The notes: generated by a model from the sequence alone, not told the origin. 64,000 nt of DNA from an uncultured Muribaculum sp. (GCF_910583865.1 NZ_CAJTYX010000002.1:1-64000); one strand, 5' to 3'. Counted from the first letter of the stretch, positions 41,152 to 50,673 are shown. Made by a program: numbers and translations.

Positions 41152-42120
41152 ATGAATACCACGGAATGGTATGCCGGTTACATCAACAAGGCCGTGTCGG
41201 AGATAAAATATCCGGCACAACCGGCCGGGCTGTATGAACCGATAGCCTATACACTCGCTTCCGGCGGAAAGCGTCTGCGCCCTATGCTCGTGCTTGCGGC
41301 GTGCGAGGCTTGCGGAGGTGATGCAGTCAATGCCCTTCACCAGGCTCTCGGCATAGAAATGTACCATAATTTCACTCTTCTCCATGACGATGTGATGGAT
41401 CGCGCAGATGTTAGGCGCGGTCGTCCCACCGTGCATGTGCGTTGGAATGACAGTACTGCCATACTCTCCGGAGATGCTATGCTAACAATGGCGGGACAGT
41501 TGATGATGGAAGTGTCCTACGAACGGATATTGCGCCCGGTGATGGAGCTTTTCAACACTACGGCAATGGAGATATACGAAGGACAGCAGTATGACATGGA
41601 CTTCGAGAAGCGTGCCGATGTCACAATCGAAGAGTATCTCGAAATGATACGGCTAAAGACGTCAGTCCTTCTGGGCGCGTCGTGCAAACTCGGTGCTCTT
41701 GTGGCCGGCGCACCATCCTCCACAGCCGATCGGCTCTATGAATATGGAGTGATGCTCGGCCTCGCTTTCCAGCTACAGGACGATTATCTCGACACGTTCG
41801 GAGATCCCGCTGTATTCGGCAAGGCCATCGGGGGGGATATACTCAACGATAAGAAAACCTACTTGCTTATTTCCGCCCTTCAGTGCGGCGACGATGTTGC
41901 GAGAAGCGAGATAGAGTCAATGTTCGGTACTCGCTCCGAGGAAAAGATTCGGCGCGTTCGCGAGCTGTATGTGCAGTATGGCATAGACCGTATGTGCCGC
42001 GACGCGATCGACCGCTACAGCGATCTTGCCGAAAAGGCTGTTGCGGAGACTGAAATCCCGGAGGAGTCAAAGAAATTTTTCATTGATCTCGCACGCAAGT
42101 CGAGTTCGCGCCATTCATAA
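41152..42120 (+). CDS. Polyprenyl (farnesyl/geranylgeranyl-type) diphosphate synthase
   Basis: This 322-residue trans-prenyltransferase condenses IPP with allylic diphosphates. Both Asp-rich motifs are present: LLHDDVMDRADVRRGRPT (first, DDxxD) and QLQDDYLDTFGD (second), with KRLRPMLVLAACEA near the N-terminus. The chain length cannot be read directly. It sits downstream of ispH, linking precursor supply and chain building. A seven-G run at 41830-41836 is in frame. Confidence 0.93.
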   Translation: MNTTEWYAGYINKAVSEIKYPAQPAGLYEPIAYTLASGGKRLRPMLVLAACEACGGDAVNALHQALGIEMYHNFTLLHDDVMDRADVRRGRPTVHVRWNDSTAILSGDAMLTMAGQLMMEVSYERILRPVMELFNTTAMEIYEGQQYDMDFEKRADVTIEEYLEMIRLKTSVLLGASCKLGALVAGAPSSTADRLYEYGVMLGLAFQLQDDYLDTFGDPAVFGKAIGGDILNDKKTYLLISALQCGDDVARSEIESMFGTRSEEKIRRVRELYVQYGIDRMCRDAIDRYSDLAEKAVAETEIPEESKKFFIDLARKSSSRHS

Positions 42121-42132
42121 GTAGAGGCCTAC

Positions 42133-42915
42133 ATGCTTGTAGATACGCACACTCATATTTATCTTCAGGAGGAATTCCCGGATGCCGGTGATGTGCTGCG
42201 GCGCGCCGCAGATGCGGGGGTAGGGCACATGGTTCTTCCAAACGTGGATCTCGCCTCGTTGTCTCCTCTGCTTGCCATGCACGCCCGTTATCCGGAACAG
42301 ACATCTGTTGCCCTCGGACTGCATCCTACCGAGGTTGGCTCAGATTTCAAGTCAGCTCTTGCTGTTGTGAAAAAGCATATCGACGAATCGCCCGAGGGGC
42401 TTGTGGCCATAGGCGAGATAGGCATAGACCTGTACTGGGACTCCAGCTATCGCCAAGAGCAACGCGAGGCTTTTGCCATGCAGTGCGATTGGGCCGTAGA
42501 GAAAGACCTTCCTGTCATAATCCATTGCCGGGAGGGTCTTGATGACACGCTCGACATACTTTCCTCCATGCCTAAAGCTCCACGTGGTGTGTTCCACAGT
42601 TTCGGCGGCACGTGTGAGGATGTCGACCGGATTCGGGAGATTGGTGACTATTATTTCGGTATCAACGGTATCGTCACGTTCAAGAACAGCAAGCTCCGCG
42701 ATGTCCTTCCGCATATAGGAATCGAACGCATATTGCTTGAGACCGATTCGCCATATCTGGCTCCGGTACCATATCGTGGACGTCGCAATGAATCGGCTTA
42801 TGTGGCATATGTCGCTGCCGTAACGGCTCAGGCATTGGGAATGTCTGTCGAAGAAACCGGAGCGCGCACCACGGGGAATGCCGCCGCGCTATTCTCGCTC
42901 CCGGTTATAAAATAA
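42133..42915 (+). CDS. TatD family metal-dependent DNase
   Basis: The 260-residue TIM-barrel hydrolase has metal ligands in DTHTHIY, GEIGIDLYWD, IIHCREGLDD, FHSFGG and ETDSPYLAP. TatD proteins are 3'-5' DNases with roles in DNA repair and oxidative damage. It closes the cmk operon, 12 bases after the polyprenyl synthase. Confidence 0.93.
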   Translation: MLVDTHTHIYLQEEFPDAGDVLRRAADAGVGHMVLPNVDLASLSPLLAMHARYPEQTSVALGLHPTEVGSDFKSALAVVKKHIDESPEGLVAIGEIGIDLYWDSSYRQEQREAFAMQCDWAVEKDLPVIIHCREGLDDTLDILSSMPKAPRGVFHSFGGTCEDVDRIREIGDYYFGINGIVTFKNSKLRDVLPHIGIERILLETDSPYLAPVPYRGRRNESAYVAYVAAVTAQALGMSVEETGARTTGNAAALFSLPVIK

Positions 42916-42950
42916 ATTATTCCGGGTGAGAAAAAAGCGGTAAAAAACCG

Positions 42951-42958
42951 TACATTTG
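42951..42958 (+). promoter_or_regulatory. -7 element upstream of the glycosyltransferase gene
   Basis: TACATTTG matches TAnnTTTG, 52 bases before the GTG start at 43011. Confidence 0.4.
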
Positions 42959-43010
42959 CATCGATTTTAACATTATAGGCCTGAACGGTCAGTATTATTA
43001 AAGAACCAGA

Positions 43011-44186
43011 GTGGATATCGACGATAAAGTAATAGGACTGTTCAACGACAGCTTTCCTCCGGTGCTCGACGGTGTGACTCTTACTGTCGAGAACTATGTG
43101 CATTGGCTTACGGCCATGGGGTACCGCTCGTGTGTGGTCACACCTTGGAATCCCGTTCTGCCTCCGCACGAAGGATTCGACCTTTACCGCTTCTTCTCGC
43201 TCCCCATACCATCGCGCAACCCCTATCGCTATGGCTACCCTAAGGTGGATCCGTTCATATGGAGGAAGCTGCGGCGCACCCCTTTCGCGCTTGTACATAG
43301 CCATTGTCCATTTTCGTCCGGCCGCCTCGCCGTATATGCGTCTCGCTATCACGACGTGCCGCTTGTGGCCACATTCCATTCAAAATATCGTACCGATCTC
43401 GAGCATTCACTGCCGCCATGGATGGTGAAGCGTATAATGCGTCGTGTGCTTGACTTTTTCAATGCGGCTGATGAAGTATGGATTCCTCAGGCACAGGTCG
43501 AGGAGACAGTGCGTGAGTATGGCTACAAAGGCCCTCTTACTGTTGTCGACAATGGGATAGATCTCGAGATGGAGAGTTTCGACGCGATTTCAGCATACAA
43601 GAACGAATCGCGCGCGCAACTCGGGGTAGCTCAGGATGAGATGCTTCTGCTTTTTGTCGGGCAGCATATACTCGAGAAGGGTGTCGACGTGATCATCCGT
43701 GCAATGTCGCTTCTCCGCGATCTTCCGGTGCGTGTGGCCTTTGTAGGCACAGGATATGCCGTAGATGAGATGAAGTCGCTCATTGCGTCGCTCAATCTCG
43801 GCGACCGTGTGACGCTCCATGGCGTGGTAAGTGATCGTGAGGAGCTGAAACGTTACTATGCGGCTGCAAGTCTCTTCCTGTTCCCTTCATTCTATGACAA
43901 TGCTCCTCTCGTGGTGCGCGAAGCCGCCATGATGGGAACTCCGTCTGTCCTTCTTCATGGCGCCACGGCTGCCGAAGTGATCGAGGATGGTAAAAACGGC
44001 TTTCTTGCCGACCGCACTCCTGAGAGTTACGCCGCGCTAGTGCGTGATTTATACCGGAATCCGGAACGCATAGATGTCGCGGCACGCGGAGCGGCTGCCA
44101 CCTTGACACGCTCGTGGCGCGAAGTTATGCTGGAGGTAGTGGAGCGTTATAAAGAAATCATCGATCGCCATGCCAAACGAAAATAA
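43011..44186 (+). CDS. Glycosyltransferase family 4 (GT-B)
   Basis: The 391-residue GT-B enzyme has an N-terminal acceptor domain opening FNDSFPPVLDGVTLTVENYV, mid TFHSKYRTDLEHS, and a C-terminal nucleotide-sugar domain LLLFVGQHILEKGVDVIIRA and VVREAAMMGTPSVLLHG (E-x7-E region). It resembles mannosyl-type lipid glycosyltransferases. The start is GTG at 43011: an in-frame TAA lies 12 bases upstream with no ATG between. The next gene, a flippase-like membrane protein, overlaps by 17 bases. Confidence 0.86.
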   Translation: MDIDDKVIGLFNDSFPPVLDGVTLTVENYVHWLTAMGYRSCVVTPWNPVLPPHEGFDLYRFFSLPIPSRNPYRYGYPKVDPFIWRKLRRTPFALVHSHCPFSSGRLAVYASRYHDVPLVATFHSKYRTDLEHSLPPWMVKRIMRRVLDFFNAADEVWIPQAQVEETVREYGYKGPLTVVDNGIDLEMESFDAISAYKNESRAQLGVAQDEMLLLFVGQHILEKGVDVIIRAMSLLRDLPVRVAFVGTGYAVDEMKSLIASLNLGDRVTLHGVVSDREELKRYYAAASLFLFPSFYDNAPLVVREAAMMGTPSVLLHGATAAEVIEDGKNGFLADRTPESYAALVRDLYRNPERIDVAARGAAATLTRSWREVMLEVVERYKEIIDRHAKRK

Positions 44187-45321
44187 CAAAACAAATATAT
44201 CCGGCTCCCCATCACCATTGCAGAAAAACGGCGGCATAACCATCTGGAAAGTACTTGTGCCGGTGATTATCGGCCTTACGGTGGTGGTCTGGCTTTTCCA
44301 TCGGGAATTTAATGTCCAGGTTTGGGATTCGATACACTTCGACACTCGTGTTGTGGCGTGTATCCTTCTTGCGTGGCTGTTCATGGCAGGACGCGATTTC
44401 GGACTTACATGGAGATTCCGTTCCCTTACCGACCGCGACATTACGTGGTGGCAGGCCATAAAGGTCAATTTCATGTGTGAGTTTACCTCGGCTGTCACCC
44501 CGTCGGCAGTAGGCGGATCGTCGCTCGGTATGATATTCCTGCATCATGAGGGCATAGCTTTGGGACGCGCTACGACATTGATGATGACTACGCTCTTCCT
44601 CGATGAACTTTTCTTTGTAGTGTCATGTCCTGTAATCGTGGCCATAATTCCTTATGACGAGCTTTTCGGATTCAGCCATACCAAGTTCGAGATGGGGTTG
44701 AAATGGGTGTTCTGGATTGTATATGCGGTGCTGTTTGCATGGACGCTCATACTTTTCTGCGGTATCATCCTTAAACCCAATGGCGTACGCAAGGCTCTTG
44801 TGTGGCTTTTCGGGTTCAGGATTCTGCGCCGTTGGCAGCCTGACATAGTGTCCTTGGGCGACAGTATGGTAGCTACCGCCAGATCATTGCGTACGCGTTC
44901 ATGGAAATGGTGGGGCGAGGTGTTCGGCGCAACAGCCTTGACATGGACATCCCGCTATCTTGTGGTGAATGCGCTATTTCTCGGCTTTGTTCCTGCTGCC
45001 GACCAACTTGTTGTGTTCGGTCGGCAGTTCGTGGTGTGGGTGGTACTGATGGTCAGTCCTACACCCGGCGGTAGCGGTGTCAGCGAATGGCTCTTCACGG
45101 AATATTACGGCGATATGCTCCACAATACATCAGTGGCGCTCATCATAGCCCTGTTTTGGCGTATAATCACTTACTATGTATACCTTATCGTCGGGGTGTT
45201 CCTTGCTCCGTCGATGTTAAGCAGCCGCACGGCACGCCCGGTGGTTGATGATCCGATGATACCGGCAGACAGTGTTACAGGATCCGGCGAAAAGACAGAT
45301 GGACTCCATTCCGATAATTGA
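44170..45321 (+). CDS. YbhN/UPF0104 flippase-like membrane protein
   Basis: This 383-residue integral membrane protein has about eight hydrophobic segments (for example ISGSPSPLQKNGGITIWKVL, VCILLAWLFMAGRDFGLTWR, VLFAWTLILFCGIIL) and the family motif SAVTPSAVGGSSLG followed later by VSPTPGGSGVSEWLF. YbhN homologues include the transmembrane half of lysylphosphatidylglycerol synthase and putative lipid flippases. Overlap with the glycosyltransferase suggests the two handle the same glycolipid (inference). Confidence 0.82.
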   Translation: MPNENNKTNISGSPSPLQKNGGITIWKVLVPVIIGLTVVVWLFHREFNVQVWDSIHFDTRVVACILLAWLFMAGRDFGLTWRFRSLTDRDITWWQAIKVNFMCEFTSAVTPSAVGGSSLGMIFLHHEGIALGRATTLMMTTLFLDELFFVVSCPVIVAIIPYDELFGFSHTKFEMGLKWVFWIVYAVLFAWTLILFCGIILKPNGVRKALVWLFGFRILRRWQPDIVSLGDSMVATARSLRTRSWKWWGEVFGATALTWTSRYLVVNALFLGFVPAADQLVVFGRQFVVWVVLMVSPTPGGSGVSEWLFTEYYGDMLHNTSVALIIALFWRIITYYVYLIVGVFLAPSMLSSRTARPVVDDPMIPADSVTGSGEKTDGLHSDN

Positions 45322-45336
45322 CAATATCCTTTTATC

Positions 45337-46104
45337 ATGACAAAATTCATAGGTATAATCCCGGCACGTTATGCTTCATCGCGCTTTCCAGGGAAACCGC
45401 TTGCCGACATATGCGGCATGACAATGATAGAACGTGTGTACCGTCAGGCTTCAAAGGAACTTGACGATGTGGTGGTGGCCACCGATGACGAGCGTATAGC
45501 GCGTACCGTAGAGGCGTTCGGTGGTCGCGTTGCCATGACTTCCGAATCACACCGTAGCGGTACCGACCGTTGCCGCGAGGCGTACCACATTGTCGGCTCG
45601 TCGGCCGATGTGGTCATAAACATTCAGGGCGATGAGCCGTTTATCGACCCTGCGCAGATTGCGGAACTTAAACAATGTTTCGATTCGCCTGCAACCGACA
45701 TAGCCACTCTTGTGCGTCCGTTCGATGCTACAGGGAGCTATGAGGAGCTTGCCGATCCGAATCGCCCCAAGGTAGTACTTGGCGATGACATGTCGGCCCT
45801 TTATTTCAGCCGCTCTGTCGTCCCTTATCTGCGCAATCATCCTCGTGAGGAGTGGCCGAGGCGTGCGCAGTACTACACCCATGTGGGCATGTATGCTTAC
45901 CGTGCCGACGTGCTGGAGAGTATCACGTCTCTTCCGCAGAGCACTCTTGAGCTGGCCGAGTCGCTTGAACAGTTGAGGTGGCTGCAGGCCGGCTACCGTA
46001 TAAGGGTTGGTATCACTACTTGTGCGACAGTCGGGATAGATACCCCTGATGACCTCAGGCATGCTATAGAATTCTGTAAAAAATCGAATGGAGACAATGC
46101 TTGA
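45337..46104 (+). CDS. kdsB: 3-deoxy-manno-octulosonate cytidylyltransferase
   Basis: KdsB activates Kdo to CMP-Kdo for lipopolysaccharide. The 255 residues include IPARYASSRFPGKPLADICG (nucleotide binding), HRSGTDRCREA, NIQGDEPFIDP and HVGMYAYR. It lies 15 bases after the flippase-like gene and overlaps the M16 homologue by 17 bases. With the glycosyltransferase and flippase it gives a small envelope-glycan cluster. Confidence 0.96.
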   Translation: MTKFIGIIPARYASSRFPGKPLADICGMTMIERVYRQASKELDDVVVATDDERIARTVEAFGGRVAMTSESHRSGTDRCREAYHIVGSSADVVINIQGDEPFIDPAQIAELKQCFDSPATDIATLVRPFDATGSYEELADPNRPKVVLGDDMSALYFSRSVVPYLRNHPREEWPRRAQYYTHVGMYAYRADVLESITSLPQSTLELAESLEQLRWLQAGYRIRVGITTCATVGIDTPDDLRHAIEFCKKSNGDNA

Positions 46105-47389
46105 CCGCGCAGTTCCACCGGTTATAAAGCCTTTCGGGCGATTGACGTTGCCTGCGATGGAGCGTCTGACTCTCGACAACGGTATCAGGCTCAATGTCTA
46201 TGACCACTCTTTCCAGGATGTCAGTGAACTTCTCGTGCTCGCCCCGGGAGGAGTTGTCGATGCGATGGGGTCGCCTGTCGCATCAATGCTCGTGCCTGTG
46301 ATGCTTGATGGCTCGCGCTCTTATCCCGACAGCGCTCTTTCCGACATGTTGGAGTTTAACGGTGCGAAAGTCATACCGTCGATTTCCGATCATTTTACGG
46401 CTGTGTCGCTGCGCATGTTGAACTCACATTGGGATAAACTCCTTCCGGTGTATGCCGATATGCTGTTCTTTCCCCAGATCTCGGAGCGCTCGGTCGACAC
46501 TTGCCGGCGTCGGGTGGCACAAGGGGCGGCGATAGCCATGCAACGCGTCGAGTACAAGGCCCAGAAGGCGCTGCGTGATCTTGCTTATGGCGCGGAGCAT
46601 CCCAAGGCGCGCATGGACACTCCGGAAGCGGTAGAGGCTGTGGGGCGCGAGGACATAAGTGCCTGGCATGGCAAGGTGTTCGGTGACAATTTTGTTCGTG
46701 CCGAACTCTTCCTGTCAGGGCGTGTCACTCCAGGAATGATAGATGACATAAACCATCGGTTCGGCACCGTGAAGATAGAATCCTCCCTGTGCCATCCTCC
46801 ATATATAGAGCCGTTTGACACCACTGCTCCGGTCGAGTGTTTCGTGGAAAGTCCCGGAGCATTGCAGAGCGCCGTGCGTGTGGCAATCCCCTCGATACCG
46901 CGCACGCATCCCGACTACATCATGCTCCGCTGTGCCATTGTGGCTCTCGGTGGATATTTCGGAAGCCGTTTGATGACGAATATACGCGAGGATAAGGGTT
47001 ATACCTACGGCATTCAGGCCGGGCTTCTCGGTGCTCCTGAAGGCACATTCATGGAGGTGCAGACTTCCGCCGACAATGCTTACGTCGATTCAGTGCTTGA
47101 GGAGATACGGAGAGAAGTGGTGAGGCTACAGACGGGTGATTTCACCCAACAGGAGATGGAGCGTTTGCGACAATACCTGATGAGCAATCTGGCCCAGCAT
47201 CTCGACACGGCTTTTTCAATTGTTGCATGCCATGTGACGGAGCGCGTCTCCTTTACCGGTCCTGACTATTTCGAGCGGCAGTTCCGTGCCATATCCGAAA
47301 TGACTCCCCAAAGTCTCGGCGATGTAGCTCGCAGGCATCTCTCTTTGGAAAAAGAGATTGTGGTGGTAGCCGGTGGCAGGGGACAATAG
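46088..47389 (+). CDS. M16 (insulinase-like) peptidase homologue, non-catalytic subunit type
   Basis: This 433-residue protein has the M16 fold (LDNGIRLNVYDHSFQDVSEL near the start; REDKGYTYGIQAGL late). The zinc motif HxxEH is replaced by a sequence around VASMLVPVMLDGS, so it should not be catalytic, as in the beta-type partners of two-subunit M16 proteases. No catalytic partner is adjacent. Two starts are possible, 46088 or 46097; both overlap kdsB. Confidence 0.83.
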   Translation: METMLDRAVPPVIKPFGRLTLPAMERLTLDNGIRLNVYDHSFQDVSELLVLAPGGVVDAMGSPVASMLVPVMLDGSRSYPDSALSDMLEFNGAKVIPSISDHFTAVSLRMLNSHWDKLLPVYADMLFFPQISERSVDTCRRRVAQGAAIAMQRVEYKAQKALRDLAYGAEHPKARMDTPEAVEAVGREDISAWHGKVFGDNFVRAELFLSGRVTPGMIDDINHRFGTVKIESSLCHPPYIEPFDTTAPVECFVESPGALQSAVRVAIPSIPRTHPDYIMLRCAIVALGGYFGSRLMTNIREDKGYTYGIQAGLLGAPEGTFMEVQTSADNAYVDSVLEEIRREVVRLQTGDFTQQEMERLRQYLMSNLAQHLDTAFSIVACHVTERVSFTGPDYFERQFRAISEMTPQSLGDVARRHLSLEKEIVVVAGGRGQ

Positions 47390-47486
47390 TTCTGGCGAGA
47401 ATCGGTTATAATTCCCTATAATTGTTAAATATTCTTGTAAAGTGTGTTAAATGAGGCGCTTTCTTGGGTTTCCCGCCGGAATTCGT

Positions 47487-47494
47487 TATTTTTG
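47487..47494 (+). promoter_or_regulatory. -7 element upstream of the Trp/Gly-rich protein gene
   Basis: TATTTTTG matches TAnnTTTG. A long 5' leader (about 100 bases) follows, with AAGGAG (47583-47588) 12 bases before ATG 47601. Confidence 0.4.
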
Positions 47495-47600
47495 AGCGTT
47501 ATTGCATTAGTTACATGTAGGAAAAAACTCGGATGTTTTAAACTTTTGCAGTTAAAGACAGTCGAATACTTAGATTCATTCAAAAGGAGTACAATCAATT

Positions 47601-48779
47601 ATGAAACTAACGAAAGCATTTCTCACCGCATTTCTCGGTACGGCGGCCGTAGGCGCCTTCGCACAGGGATATTATGACGATGATATCTACTACGATGCGT
47701 CAAAGGACACCAAGGCCAAGCAGGAGATAGCCGCCCATAAAAAGGCTGTAGAGGAAGAGCGTATTCGTCAGCAACAGGAATATGAGGCACAGATGGCCTA
47801 TCTCCGTTCGCTCGCCAATCAGCAGAATACATATAATCCGAATCTCGGAGGCGGTGACTATGCCGCTGCCGATACGTATGCCCTTCCCGGCACTGGGTCG
47901 GCGCGTAATGTCGACGAATACAACCGCCGTGGCTCGGCTTCCACTCAGGCCAAGACCAACTCTGGAAGCTATGCCGACACTGATGATTTCGCTTATACGC
48001 GTCGCATTGAACGCTTCCACAATGGAGATGTCATAGCGAGCGCCAACGATCCGGAGCTGGTCGATTACTATTATTCCTCTTCGGCCTCACGTCCGGATAT
48101 CAATATCTATCTGGTAAATCCCGGATGGAATTCCTGGGGCTGGGGCCCGTCATGGTACGATCCGTGGTGGCCCTCATCGCCCTACTGGGCATGGAATTCC
48201 TGGGGCCCATCATGGTCATTCGGGTGGAACTCCTGGTGGGGTCCGTCGTGGTCGTGGGGCTGGGGCCCGTCATGGGGGTGGGGTCCGTCATGGTCCTGGG
48301 GCTGGGGAGGCCCGGCATGGCGTCCAGGCAATTATACTCCCAACGGACGTCGTTCCACAGGCATACGTAACGGCTACACCGGACTTGGCTCCTCACATCC
48401 CGGCTCTCCGTTCAACAGTGGTGTAGGCAACAGCGGCAACCGTGGTCGCGGCGGCAGCGGCCTCACCCGGCAGTCGCTTGGGAATTACCGACCCGGAAGT
48501 TCATCCGCTACGCCTGCCGGTAATCATGGAGGCATGGGCAACTATCGCCCGGGCAATAATTCTGCTCCGAGCTACACTCCTTCGCACAATTCCGGTAACG
48601 GCAATTACAATCCCGGAAACAGTAATTCAGGCAGCTATCGTTCCAACCGAGGTTCATCACGCTCGTCATCTCCATCCTACAACGCGCCTTCTTCCGGGCG
48701 CAGCAGTAGCGGATGGGGTGGAGGAGCTTCACGTGGCGGAGGTTCGCATAGCGGCGGTGGCCGTGGCGGACGCAGATAG
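47601..48779 (+). CDS. Secreted Trp/Gly/Ser-rich low-complexity protein
   Basis: The 392-residue protein has a signal peptide (GTAAVGAFAQGYY), an acidic and coiled N-terminal third (KQEIAAHKKAVEEERIRQQQ), then residues about 175-245 packed with W-G-P-S repeats (NSWGWGPSW, SFGWNSWWGPSWSWG), and a Gly/Ser/Asn/Arg-rich tail ending GGRR. The pattern suggests an extracellular or outer-surface structural protein. I do not recognise a family. The repeats are also visible in the DNA (48129-48312) and may vary in copy number. Confidence 0.72.
   Translation: MKLTKAFLTAFLGTAAVGAFAQGYYDDDIYYDASKDTKAKQEIAAHKKAVEEERIRQQQEYEAQMAYLRSLANQQNTYNPNLGGGDYAAADTYALPGTGSARNVDEYNRRGSASTQAKTNSGSYADTDDFAYTRRIERFHNGDVIASANDPELVDYYYSSSASRPDINIYLVNPGWNSWGWGPSWYDPWWPSSPYWAWNSWGPSWSFGWNSWWGPSWSWGWGPSWGWGPSWSWGWGGPAWRPGNYTPNGRRSTGIRNGYTGLGSSHPGSPFNSGVGNSGNRGRGGSGLTRQSLGNYRPGSSSATPAGNHGGMGNYRPGNNSAPSYTPSHNSGNGNYNPGNSNSGSYRSNRGSSRSSSPSYNAPSSGRSSSGWGGGASRGGGSHSGGGRGGRR
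48129..48312 (+). repeat. Imperfect tandem repeats coding W-G-P-S motifs
   Basis: Units such as TCCTGGGGCTGGGGCCCGTC and TGGGGTCCGTCATGG recur with small changes through this stretch, inside the coding region at 47601-48779. They match the WGPSW repeats in the protein. Confidence 0.7.
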
Positions 48780-48838
48780 TCCATATTTCCCGATGCATGA
48801 TAATTCACTTTGTTGCATAACTTCAACTTAACTGCCAT

Positions 48839-50521
48839 ATGAGAAAACCATTAATAATTGGAGCGGCAATAGCGGTTCCTGCCATGGGCATGGCGCAGGT
48901 CGCCACGGATGTGGCCCGACTGTCGGAACTGGAAATGCGTGGTACAGCCCGTTTCATGTCGATGGGCGGTGCGTTTACCGCTCTCGGCGGCGACCTTTCC
49001 ACCCTGGGACAGAATCCTGCCGGCATAGGCATATACCGGAGTAGTGAGGTAGGCATAACGTTCGACCTCAATTTCCAGTCGTTTCAAGCCTCCGCTCCTT
49101 CGATGAGCAATACGCATAACCAGACACGTTTCAACGTCAACAACTTCGGTTATATAGGCACGATGAAGCTCTACAGCGAGGCGACTCCGACATTTTCGTT
49201 CGGTGCCACTTACTCGCGTGTCAACTCTTTCGACCGTGTGTTTAAAGGTGGATTCAACAATCTCGGCGGTGCGTCTCTCTCGAACTATGTCGCAGCTATG
49301 ACAAATTCAATGGGGGCGATGGGTGACGGCTACAGCCCGTTTACCCTTGATGACCTTGAATGGAGGGATGACAATAATCCTTATGACAATGCACCTTGGA
49401 TGACTGCACTTGGATATCAGGGATTGATTATAAATCCTCGGGATATTAGCGAGAACGGACAGGTCTCTTTTCAGGGTCTGATGGGTAACGGCACGACAGG
49501 CTCGGCGAACTTTGACGTACGAGAGAAAGGATATGTCGACGAGTACAATATCACATTTGGAGGAAATATATATAATACGCTTTATTGGGGTCTCGGCTTT
49601 GGCATTACCGATATAGACTACACTCAATGGTCCTATTATGGTGAACGATTGAGCAATGCCTATCTTAATGTCCGTACTGATGAAGGTCCTGACGATATGT
49701 ATCATCCTGATGTTCCGGGAACTGCCGATTACGGTTTGACAAATTATCTCCATTCATCCGGATCCGGATTCAATGTGAAACTTGGTGTGATATTGAAGCC
49801 TATCAATGAATTCCGTATAGGAGTTGCCGTTCATACTCCGACCTGGTATTCAATGACTGATTCATATTGGGGTGCCATCGACTACGATATGACTCCGCAG
49901 AATGGCCTGATTTCGCAGGATGGTGAACATTACAGCCGTGAAACAGGAAGCGTCGTCACCAATGATTCGTATGACAACTTCAATGACTACCACATGCGCA
50001 CTCCGTGGCGTTTCATGGTGGGAGCTGCCGGTGTGATAGGCGGAAAGGCCATAATCAGCGCCGACTACGAATATCGCGGCACAAATATGCAGCTTTCGGA
50101 TATCAACAACAACGAATATACCGATGTGGCCGATCAGGTAAAGACATACTACAAGGGTGTCAATATCTTCCGTGTCGGTGGTGAATATCGTGTTACTCCG
50201 CAACTCAGCCTGCGTGCAGGGTACAGCTATGAGTCATCGTCGGTGGAGAAGTGGGTGGCGAATGACGGCGAGAACATCCAGTTTGCCGGCACCATACCTT
50301 CATACTCCTTCAATAAATCGACTCAGTACATTACGGCCGGACTGGGCTATCGTATCGGTGGTTTTGCCATAGACCTGGCATATGTCAACAAGCATCGCGA
50401 ATCGACATGGCATGCGTTCTCACCGATAGTCGTGGAAGGCACGATTGACATGGCATCTCCTCAAGCTACGGTCAAGTCCAACTACAATCAGGTGGTGCTC
50501 TCTGTAGGATATAAGTTCTGA
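48839..50521 (+). CDS. Outer-membrane FadL/TodX-type beta-barrel (OmpP1 family)
   Basis: The 560-residue protein has a signal peptide (VPAMGMAQVA) and the OmpP1/FadL opening RFMSMGGAFTALGGDLSTLG followed by NPAGIGIYRSSEV, with many beta strands and a C-terminal SVGYKF aromatic end. Such proteins form hydrophobic-compound channels; in Bacteroidota they are often called hemin or long-chain substrate transporters, not proven here. It ends with a terminator at 50563-50583. Confidence 0.85.
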   Translation: MRKPLIIGAAIAVPAMGMAQVATDVARLSELEMRGTARFMSMGGAFTALGGDLSTLGQNPAGIGIYRSSEVGITFDLNFQSFQASAPSMSNTHNQTRFNVNNFGYIGTMKLYSEATPTFSFGATYSRVNSFDRVFKGGFNNLGGASLSNYVAAMTNSMGAMGDGYSPFTLDDLEWRDDNNPYDNAPWMTALGYQGLIINPRDISENGQVSFQGLMGNGTTGSANFDVREKGYVDEYNITFGGNIYNTLYWGLGFGITDIDYTQWSYYGERLSNAYLNVRTDEGPDDMYHPDVPGTADYGLTNYLHSSGSGFNVKLGVILKPINEFRIGVAVHTPTWYSMTDSYWGAIDYDMTPQNGLISQDGEHYSRETGSVVTNDSYDNFNDYHMRTPWRFMVGAAGVIGGKAIISADYEYRGTNMQLSDINNNEYTDVADQVKTYYKGVNIFRVGGEYRVTPQLSLRAGYSYESSSVEKWVANDGENIQFAGTIPSYSFNKSTQYITAGLGYRIGGFAIDLAYVNKHRESTWHAFSPIVVEGTIDMASPQATVKSNYNQVVLSVGYKF

Positions 50522-50562
50522 ATTCTTTTTACTGCATAAAACGACGATGTGTCAATTCAAAT

Positions 50563-50583
50563 ACGGCATATCGCCGTTTTTTT
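50563..50583 (+). terminator. Rho-independent terminator of the FadL-like gene
   Basis: ACGGC (50563-50567) and GCCGT (50573-50577) form a short stem with a 5-base loop, followed by a run of T (50577-50583). Confidence 0.6.
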
Positions 50584-50665
50584 ATGACCGGATCGGGAAG
50601 CTGTGAGTCATCTTTTGCGTGTGCTCCTCGTCGAGAAAACTATTGGCGGATTCATATAATATTGC

Positions 50666-50673
50666 TATCTTTG
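50666..50673 (+). promoter_or_regulatory. -7 element of glnS
   Basis: TATCTTTG matches TAnnTTTG exactly, 19 bases before the glnS ATG, giving a very short leader. Confidence 0.5.

Noticed and set aside
41830..41836. Seven-G run in the polyprenyl synthase gene as a possible phase-variable tract
   Set aside because: It is in frame, short and in the conserved middle of the gene; the protein is full length, so there is no sign of a switch.
48129..48312. Repeats in the Trp-rich gene taken as a CRISPR array
   Set aside because: The repeats are uneven, lack unique spacers and are in frame with a coding region.
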